From positions 1 through 5,449 of the forward strand of contig JACCUO010000297.1 in assembly GCA_013811765.1 (NCBI GenBank): DNA of 5,449 bases, written 5' to 3'. Of the stretch, positions 1 through 3,750 are shown in pieces. The notes under the pieces are model-generated. The model was not told where the DNA came from. It searched no databases and saw only the letters and a program-made list of their open reading frames with translations. A program made the translations under genes and the position numbers. Numbering within the stretch: position 1 is the first letter of the stretch; each line of letters opens with the position of its first letter. The DNA is from Thermoleophilaceae bacterium. GTDB taxonomy: Bacteria; Actinomycetota; Thermoleophilia; Solirubrobacterales; Thermoleophilaceae.

Positions 1-247
1 CTGCGGGCCGGTTGTGGACATCGCCGCCCAGATGAAAAGCGAGTACGGCGACCGGATGGAGTTCATCCACCAGGAGGTCTACGTGGACAACGACGTGGCC
101 AAGGGCCTCCGTCCCCCGCTCCGGAGCTTCGGATTGCAGACCGAGCCTTGGCTCTTCACCATCGACAGGGAAGGCCGCGTGGCCGCCCGCCTCGAAGGCT
201 CGTTTGGCACCGAGGCCTTCAGGCGGGCGGTCGAGGCGGCGCTTTGA
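1..247 (+). CDS. Thioredoxin-like fold protein, C-terminal fragment (5' truncated by window edge)
   Basis: The frame is open from base 2 and stops at TGA 245-247, giving 81 visible residues that begin CGPVVDIAAQ. A Cys followed by Gly-Pro is typical of the second cysteine of a thioredoxin-fold active site, so the N-terminal strand, helix and probably a first cysteine lie outside the window. Downstream, the segment TEPWLFTIDREGRVAARLEG fits the thioredoxin beta3-beta4 hairpin: a cis-Pro-like 'EP' (residues 48-49 as seen), then a strand ending in a D-x-x-G turn, as in TlpA/ResA/AhpC-like proteins. The likely role is a thiol-disulfide or peroxide-related redox activity. Substrate and location cannot be told because any signal peptide is missing. 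A GTG at 14 is not the true start, since the frame and the conserved Cys continue upstream. The gene converges on the acidic-protein gene with 14 bp between stops, and no hairpin plus T-run terminator is visible there. Confidence 0.82.
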   Translation, partial: CGPVVDIAAQMKSEYGDRMEFIHQEVYVDNDVAKGLRPPLRSFGLQTEPWLFTIDREGRVAARLEGSFGTEAFRRAVEAAL

Positions 248-261
248 ACCGCGGGCCCGGG

Positions 262-552
262 CTAGTTGCCTGGGTCGCGCTCCTTCTCGTCGTTGTCAGG
301 CGCCGCGTCGTGGCTCTTGGGGTCTTTCTGGGTCTCGGGCGCGGAGGGCACCCGAGGCATGTCGGTCGACGGGTCGCGGCCCTGGAAGCCGCCGACGCCG
401 GGCTGGACCGTCGGCCCGGCCTCTGAGTCCGCGCCGGCAATGGCCCCGTCCTCCCCCGGCTCGTTCGTGCTGCCGGCGTGGTCCAGCTCCTCGCGCGAAG
501 CTTCGTCGCGCTCGGAATCGTCGCGCTCTGCGTCCAGGTGAGGCTCGGTCAT
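262..552 (-). CDS. Small acidic, probably disordered hypothetical protein (96 aa)
   Basis: This reverse-strand gene starts at ATG (complement of 550-552) and stops at TAG (complement of 262-264). The open frame extends upstream to 705, but the internal ATG is preferred because a strong AGAAGGAG lies 7 nt before it. The product has 26 Asp/Glu against 9 Lys/Arg in 96 residues. It has no Cys, Trp or Tyr and one Phe, and is rich in Pro, Gly and Ser. No membrane segment, signal peptide or known domain is visible, so it is probably a soluble, intrinsically disordered cytoplasmic protein. The codons end almost always in G or C, which together with the ribosome site argues for a real gene despite the low complexity. 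I do not recognise a family. Hydrophilic proteins like this are sometimes stress-induced, and a stress-type promoter candidate lies upstream, but a stress role is inference only. It converges with the thioredoxin-like gene and diverges from the LysM gene. Confidence 0.72.
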   Translation of the reverse strand: MTEPHLDAERDDSERDEASREELDHAGSTNEPGEDGAIAGADSEAGPTVQPGVGGFQGRDPSTDMPRVPSAPETQKDPKSHDAAPDNDEKERDPGN

Positions 553-559
553 GGTCTCG

Positions 560-567
560 CTCCTTCT
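560..567 (-). promoter_or_regulatory. Ribosome binding site that fixes the start of the acidic protein
   Basis: The reverse strand reads AGAAGGAG, 7 nt before the ATG at 552. It is the best Shine-Dalgarno in the window. It decides between the 96-residue product and a longer frame opening at 705, whose extra N-terminus is Gly/Arg/Ser-rich and looks non-coding. Confidence 0.75.
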
Positions 568-593
568 GGCTCGTGGACTCTCGCCGCCACTTA

Positions 594-611
594 GGGGCCG
601 GTGGTGGCCCC
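594..611. repeat. Perfect 6-bp inverted repeat with 6-nt loop
   Basis: GGGGCC at 594-599 and GGCCCC at 606-611 flank GGTGGT. In RNA from either strand this could form a short GC-only hairpin. If the acidic gene is transcribed from the candidate promoter upstream, the hairpin would sit in its 5' leader about 40 nt before the start codon. There is no T-run, so it does not look like an intrinsic terminator. In DNA this rich in G and C, such a repeat can arise by chance. Confidence 0.35.
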
Positions 612-631
612 GGCGCGACGATATATGCCCC

Positions 632-656
632 TTACCCGCTCTCGAACCTGGTGAAC
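632..656 (-). promoter_or_regulatory. Candidate general-stress (SigB/SigF-like) promoter for the acidic-protein gene
   Basis: The reverse strand reads GTTC (complement of 653-656), 15 nt, then GGGTAA (complement of 632-637). This resembles the GTTT-N(13-17)-GGGTA(T/C) pattern known for SigB/SigF-type sigma factors in Gram-positive bacteria and actinobacteria, with one mismatch in each box. A start about 7 nt downstream would give a leader of roughly 70 nt before the ATG at 552. A second AT-rich patch (TATATC on the reverse strand, around 620-625) could be an ordinary -10, but I see no good -35 at the right distance. Confidence 0.3.
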
Positions 657-694
657 ACCCACTCGCGCCGGGGGTGAGGCCTGACCCCGGGGCG

Positions 695-700
695 TATGAT
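695..700 (+). promoter_or_regulatory. -10-like box just upstream of the LysM gene
   Basis: TATGAT matches TATAAT at five of six positions and ends 11 bp before the ATG at 712. Initiation 6-7 nt downstream would leave a leader of only about 5 nt, so the transcript would be nearly leaderless, which is common in actinobacteria and agrees with the lack of a Shine-Dalgarno here. No clear -35 is visible at 16-18 bp. The palindrome CCCCGGGG (685-692) sits immediately upstream. Confidence 0.35.
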
Positions 701-711
701 CGCAATGGCGA

Positions 712-1170
712 ATGTCGTACCGGCTCATCTTCGGCTACACGGTGCTCGCGATGGTGGGAATCGCGATCATGGGGATAGCCATCGCCGCGATCAAGGTCGC
801 CACGCAGGACACCCCCAGTCCTCCCGCCCCTGTCACCGGTCGGGCTTCCTACGTCGTGCGGGAGGGGGACGCGCTATCCGCCATCGCCCAGAGGACCGGC
901 CTGACCGTCGATCGGCTCACGGAGTTGAACCCCTCGCTCGATCCGCTGGCGCTTGTCCCCGGCCGCCGCATCCGGCTACGCCCGGCCGCGCCCAGCGCAC
1001 GCCGTGCCGAGAGCCAGCCGCCAAAAAAGCGGTTCTACGTCGTCAAACCCGGCGACGGGGTCCTGAGCATCCAGGAGAAGACGCGCGTGCCCGTGGATCG
1101 CATCCGCTCGTTGAACCCCGGTATCGATTCGAAGCCGATCGTGCCGGGACAGCGGGTGAAGCTGCGCTAA
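712..1170 (+). CDS. Membrane-anchored double LysM-domain protein
   Basis: A 152-residue protein. Residues 5-27 form one hydrophobic, Gly/Ile/Ala-rich segment with no lipobox Cys or clear cleavage site, so it is probably an uncleaved N-terminal anchor with the rest outside the cell. A Pro-rich linker (33-42) leads to LysM domain 1 (about 46-90: YVVREGDALSAIAQRTG, then LNPSLDP and LVPGRRIRLR). A basic/Pro linker (91-107) leads to LysM domain 2 (about 108-152: FYVVKPGDGVLSIQEKT, then LNPGID and IVPGQRVKLR). LysM domains bind N-acetylglucosamine-containing glycans, chiefly peptidoglycan. No catalytic domain follows, so this is a wall-binding or scaffold protein rather than a hydrolase. In LysM2 the usual Asp-Thr/Ser-Leu of 'GDTLSxIA' reads GDGVLSIQ, a slight divergence. 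ATG 712 is chosen because the anchor begins directly after it. There is no Shine-Dalgarno, and the start may be nearly leaderless from the -10-like box at 695. It stops 14 bp before the convergent zinc-ribbon gene. Confidence 0.85.
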   Translation: MSYRLIFGYTVLAMVGIAIMGIAIAAIKVATQDTPSPPAPVTGRASYVVREGDALSAIAQRTGLTVDRLTELNPSLDPLALVPGRRIRLRPAAPSARRAESQPPKKRFYVVKPGDGVLSIQEKTRVPVDRIRSLNPGIDSKPIVPGQRVKLR

Positions 1171-1184
1171 GTGGGTGACGGAGC

Positions 1185-1370
1185 TCAGGTCGATTCCTTA
1201 CGACGCTCCTCGTCGACCGGACGGGTCGTTCTGCGCCGTTCAGCCATCACGCGCACGACCTGCCGCCTGCCGCCGCAGTCACATGCGGGCATGGTGTTGG
1301 TCCGGTGGACCGGGAGCCGGCTGTAACTGACGGTCCCGCAGTTGTGGCAGATGAGCTGGGCTACGTTCAC
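1185..1370 (-). CDS. Small zinc-ribbon protein (61 aa)
   Basis: The start is GTG (complement of 1368-1370) and the stop TGA (complement of 1185-1187). The sequence shows a CxxC knuckle at C8-x2-C11 followed by Gly (CHNCG) and a second pair at C30-x-C32 followed by Gly-Gly (CDCGG), separated by 18 residues. That spacing fits a rubredoxin/zinc-ribbon fold with four Cys ligands. The C-terminal third (from R35) is strongly basic, with many Arg and Lys, which could contact nucleic acid or simply be a flexible tail. Codons mostly end in G or C, as in the neighbours, supporting coding on this strand. No Shine-Dalgarno precedes the GTG, so the start is the weak point; upstream codons stay open only to 1394 and give an unlikely GIIIILSP. 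The role is unknown; single zinc ribbons occur in transcription- and ribosome-associated proteins. It is convergent with the LysM gene and divergent from the SRPBCC gene. Confidence 0.62.
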   Translation of the reverse strand: MNVAQLICHNCGTVSYSRLPVHRTNTMPACDCGGRRQVVRVMAERRRTTRPVDEERRKEST

Positions 1371-1380
1371 TGGAGAGAGG

Positions 1381-1428
1381 ATGATGATGATGCCTCAGCC
1401 GATCCGTCGGCGAAGGGACACCCGTTGA
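1381..1428 (+). CDS. Candidate 15-aa leader ORF with four tandem ATGs, overlapping the SRPBCC start
   Basis: The frame reads ATG four times (1381-1392), then encodes PQPIRRRRDTR, and stops at TGA 1426-1428. GGAGAGAGG lies directly before the first ATG (GGAG at 1372-1375), so ribosomes could load here. The stop overlaps the likely TTG start of the SRPBCC gene as TTGA, a layout typical of translational coupling, and the short ORF covers that gene's own Shine-Dalgarno. The four-arginine run (CGT CGG CGA AGG) uses several codons that are rarer in high-GC genomes (CGA, AGG). It may be a regulatory leader peptide or a chance ORF, since it is too short for coding statistics. Confidence 0.35.
   Translation: MMMMPQPIRRRRDTR
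1412..1418 (+). promoter_or_regulatory. Ribosome binding site supporting a TTG start for the SRPBCC gene
   Basis: GAAGGGA ends 6 nt before TTG 1425, a good Shine-Dalgarno distance. It supports the shorter start over the GTG at 1305, whose extra 40 residues lie antisense to the zinc-ribbon gene and have poorer G/C use at third positions. Confidence 0.55.
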
Positions 1429-1907
1429 AACTTCACACGCTCATCCGCGAGCAGCTACTGGACCGCCCGCCGGCGGACGTCTTCCCGTTTTTTGCCGACG
1501 CGCACAACCTCGAGGCCATCACCCCACCACTGCTGGGCTTCCGGATCGTCGGTCCCGGCCCGCCCACGATGGCGGTGGGCACCCTGATCCAGTACCGGCT
1601 GCGGATGCGTGGGCTGTCGGTGGACTGGCTGACGAGGATCGAGGAATGGCAGCCGGGGGTGTCATTCGTGGACACCCAGCTCGTGGGTCCCTACCGCCTC
1701 TGGCATCACACCCACACGTTTGAGGAGCGCAGCGGCGGGACCCTGATGCGTGACGTCGTGCGCTACGCGCTGCCGCTGTGGCCCGTCGGAGAGCTCGCGG
1801 GCCCGCTCGTGCGCCGCGACCTGACGATGATCTTCGACTTCCGCCGCCAGGCGGTGGCGCGCGCGCTCGAGCGTGACACCGAGCAGCCGGATCCGGGGGC
1901 TTCATAA
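1425..1907 (+). CDS. SRPBCC (START-like) ligand-binding family protein
   Basis: From TTG 1425 this encodes 160 residues, close to a single SRPBCC domain. The start fits the family because the first beta strand begins at once (KLHTLIREQLLDRPPADVF), and a good Shine-Dalgarno lies 6 nt upstream. Recognisable segments are FFADAHNLEAITPP (22-35), the turn and strand RIVGPGPPTMAVGTLIQYRL (40-59), the strand GPYRLWHHTHTFEE (88-101), GGTLMRDVVRYALP (104-117), and a long C-terminal helix (about 125-150) ending RRQAVARALE. This pattern matches the uncharacterised conserved SRPBCC group often annotated as COG4276, related to domains fused to SDR-type epimerases (YfcH-like). These proteins enclose a hydrophobic pocket for a small ligand, but the ligand here is unknown and no catalytic residues can be assigned. 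It is soluble, with no signal peptide. It ends 17 bp before the first ABC gene, so read-through into the transporter operon is possible. A start at GTG 1305 is open but disfavoured. Confidence 0.8.
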   Translation: MKLHTLIREQLLDRPPADVFPFFADAHNLEAITPPLLGFRIVGPGPPTMAVGTLIQYRLRMRGLSVDWLTRIEEWQPGVSFVDTQLVGPYRLWHHTHTFEERSGGTLMRDVVRYALPLWPVGELAGPLVRRDLTMIFDFRRQAVARALERDTEQPDPGAS

Positions 1908-1915
1908 AGTAAAGT
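1905..1915 (+). promoter_or_regulatory. AT-rich tandem TAAAGT, candidate -10 for the ABC operon
   Basis: TAAAGT occurs twice with a one-base overlap (1905-1910 and 1910-1915), spanning the SRPBCC stop codon. It is one of the few AT-rich patches in the window. The second copy fits the loose actinobacterial TANNNT -10, and initiation about 7 nt later (near 1922) would put the transcript start almost at GTG 1925, which itself lacks a Shine-Dalgarno. No convincing -35 is seen around 1887-1893. Confidence 0.35.
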
Positions 1916-1924
1916 ATTGGGTCG

Positions 1925-3724
1925 GTGAGCGACTCCTCTTCCACGCCAACGGACGGAGGCCTGCGGGTCTTTGCCCGTCTGCTCGGCTTCCTGGCGCCCT
2001 ATCGCCGCGGCGTGTTCGCGTCCCTCACCCTCGCGGCCGCCGCCATGGCCAGCGGGGTGCTGATCCCCTATCTCGTGGGCCGCACCGTGGACGACATCCG
2101 TGCCGGCGGAGGCAACCTCTGGCCGCTCGCGGCGGGGATCGCGGGCGCCGGGCTCCTCCGGCTGGCATCCAGCGTCCCGCGCCGGTTGGTGGCAGGCCGG
2201 GTTTCGCTGGGGGTGGAGTTCGACCTGCGCAACCGCATGTACCACCACCTCCAGACGCTCGAGCTCGGTTTCTTTGACGGCCAGCAGACCGGCCAGCTGA
2301 TGTCCCGCTCCACGGTCGACCTCGGATCGATCCGGTTCTTTCTCGGCTACGGGCTCATCTTCATGATGCAGTCCATCCTCACGATCCTGATCGCCGCGGG
2401 TGTGATGATCGCTGTGAACCCCATCCTCGCCGCCGTGGCCCTGGCTCCGATGCCGCTCGCGATCTGGGTGGCGTTCCGATACGGGCGCCGCAACCGGCCT
2501 GCCTCTCAGGAGGTGCAGCAGCGGATCGCCGAGCTCACGGCCGCGGCGGAGGAGAACGTCTCAGGCGTGCGGGTGGTGAAGGCCTTCGCCCAGGAGGAAC
2601 GCCAGCTACGCCGCTTCAACCAAGCGGTGCGGCGCGTGTTCGACCAGTCGATGGTCTCCACCCGGCTGCGGGCGTTCTACACCCCGCTGATCGGCTTTCT
2701 ACCGCAGCTCGGTCTCGCCGCGATCATCGTGGTGGGGGGGCGGCAGGCGGCCAACGGCACCATCACGGTGGGGGAGTTCGTGGCCTTCTATGGCTACGTC
2801 GTGATGCTCACCTCCCCCATGCGCACGCTGGGGATGGCGCTGGGGATGGCCCAGCGCGCCACCGCCTCGGGCGCGCGGGTCTTTCAGATACTCGACCGCG
2901 AGTCCCGGCTGACCTCCCCGCCGGAGGCCCCCGCCCTGCCCGCGGGCGGAGGCCGGGTGGAGCTGCGCAAGGTGACCTTCGGCTACGACGCCGGCGAGCC
3001 GGTGCTGCGCGACGTGGACCTCGAGGTGGAGGCCGGACAGACGGTGGCGGTCGTGGGCGGCACCGGCTCGGGCAAGACCACCTTGGTCACCTTGATCTCG
3101 CGGCTCTACGACGTCTGGGACGGGGCGGTGCTCGTGGACGGAGCCGATGTGCGGGAGGTGACGCTGCCATCGCTGCGCGGAGCGATCGCGCTGGTCTCCG
3201 ACGACGCCTTCCTGTTCTCCACCTCGCTGCGTGAGAACATCGCCTACGCACGGCCCGAGGCCACGGACGAGGAGGTCCGGGAGGCAGCTCGACACGCCGG
3301 CCTCGACGACTTTGCCACGGGACTGCCGGATGGCTACGAGACCCAGGTGGGCGAGCGGGGGCTGTCCCTCTCCGGCGGCCAGCGCCAGCGGGTGGCGATC
3401 GCGCGGGCGCTGGTGGCAAAGCCTCGCATCCTGATCCTCGACGACGCCACCTCGAGCGTGGATGCCACGACCGAGAGCCAGATCAAGGTCGCGATGCGCG
3501 AGGTCATGCGTGGCCGCACGACTTTCGTGATCGCCCACCGGCTGTCCACGATCACCCTCGCCGACAAGATCATGGTGCTCGAGGAGGGGCGGATCGTCGC
3601 GCAGGGCTCGCACGAGGACCTGCTGGAGGAGAGCGATCTCTACCGCGAGATCGTGCAGCGGGGGCTCCCCGACCAGGTCTTTCTCACCCGGAAGCCCTCC
3701 GACCAACCGGTGGCAAGGCTCTGA
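1925..3724 (+). CDS. ABC exporter half-transporter, degenerate-site subunit
   Basis: A complete 599-residue type IV (B-family, MdlA/MsbA-like) half-transporter: membrane domain, then ATPase. Six helices are predicted near 28-50, 63-83, 136-163, 165-186, 251-272 and 282-302, with the conserved loop EENVSGVRVVKAFAQEE (209-225). In the ATPase domain the A-loop Tyr is 354, Walker A is GGTGSGKT (378-385), the signature LSGGQ is 482-486, Walker B is ILILD (502-506), the D-loop is SSVD (510-513) and the H-loop His is 538. Two key positions deviate: the catalytic Glu after Walker B is Asp507, and the Q-loop Gln is Asp426 (VSDDAFLF). This is the profile of the non-catalytic subunit of a heterodimeric exporter, and the next gene supplies the catalytic partner. 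It would act in the cytoplasmic membrane, exporting a lipid, drug or peptide; the substrate cannot be told. GTG 1925 is chosen because an in-frame stop lies just upstream at 1910-1912. A 23-residue tail follows the ATPase fold. Confidence 0.95.
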   Translation: MSDSSSTPTDGGLRVFARLLGFLAPYRRGVFASLTLAAAAMASGVLIPYLVGRTVDDIRAGGGNLWPLAAGIAGAGLLRLASSVPRRLVAGRVSLGVEFDLRNRMYHHLQTLELGFFDGQQTGQLMSRSTVDLGSIRFFLGYGLIFMMQSILTILIAAGVMIAVNPILAAVALAPMPLAIWVAFRYGRRNRPASQEVQQRIAELTAAAEENVSGVRVVKAFAQEERQLRRFNQAVRRVFDQSMVSTRLRAFYTPLIGFLPQLGLAAIIVVGGRQAANGTITVGEFVAFYGYVVMLTSPMRTLGMALGMAQRATASGARVFQILDRESRLTSPPEAPALPAGGGRVELRKVTFGYDAGEPVLRDVDLEVEAGQTVAVVGGTGSGKTTLVTLISRLYDVWDGAVLVDGADVREVTLPSLRGAIALVSDDAFLFSTSLRENIAYARPEATDEEVREAARHAGLDDFATGLPDGYETQVGERGLSLSGGQRQRVAIARALVAKPRILILDDATSSVDATTESQIKVAMREVMRGRTTFVIAHRLSTITLADKIMVLEEGRIVAQGSHEDLLEESDLYREIVQRGLPDQVFLTRKPSDQPVARL

Positions 3725-3750
3725 GCGGGCGGCCGCAGCGCACCTGGGGG

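Noticed and set aside
248..261. GC palindrome (GGGCCCGGGC) between the convergent stops, as a possible terminator
   Set aside because: There is no loop between the arms and no T-run on either strand, so it does not form an intrinsic terminator.
641..656. GGTTCGAG on the reverse strand, resembling a tRNA T-loop
   Set aside because: The flanking 5-nt arms do not pair and no acceptor stem or anticodon arm can be drawn around it.
204..677. 157-codon forward frame across the acidic-protein gene
   Set aside because: The product is Arg/Pro/Ala low complexity. The reverse-strand frame has the strong ribosome site and consistent GC3.
1305..1424. N-terminal extension of the SRPBCC gene from GTG 1305
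   Set aside because: The extra 40 residues lie partly antisense to the zinc-ribbon gene, show poorer third-position G/C and include a run of Asp codons from the ATG repeat. The family domain and a good Shine-Dalgarno point to TTG 1425.
2699..3706. 335-codon open frame on the reverse strand inside the first ABC gene
   Set aside because: It is the antisense shadow of a strongly conserved ATPase domain. Its product is His/Arg/Gly/Asp-rich with no domain, and long antisense frames are expected at this GC content.
3721..3750. CTG at 3721 as the start of the second ABC gene, overlapping the previous stop as CTGA
   Set aside because: The frame is open and the overlap attractive, but CTG starts are rare and the ribosome site is weak. 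GTG 3751 was kept, with this as an alternative.
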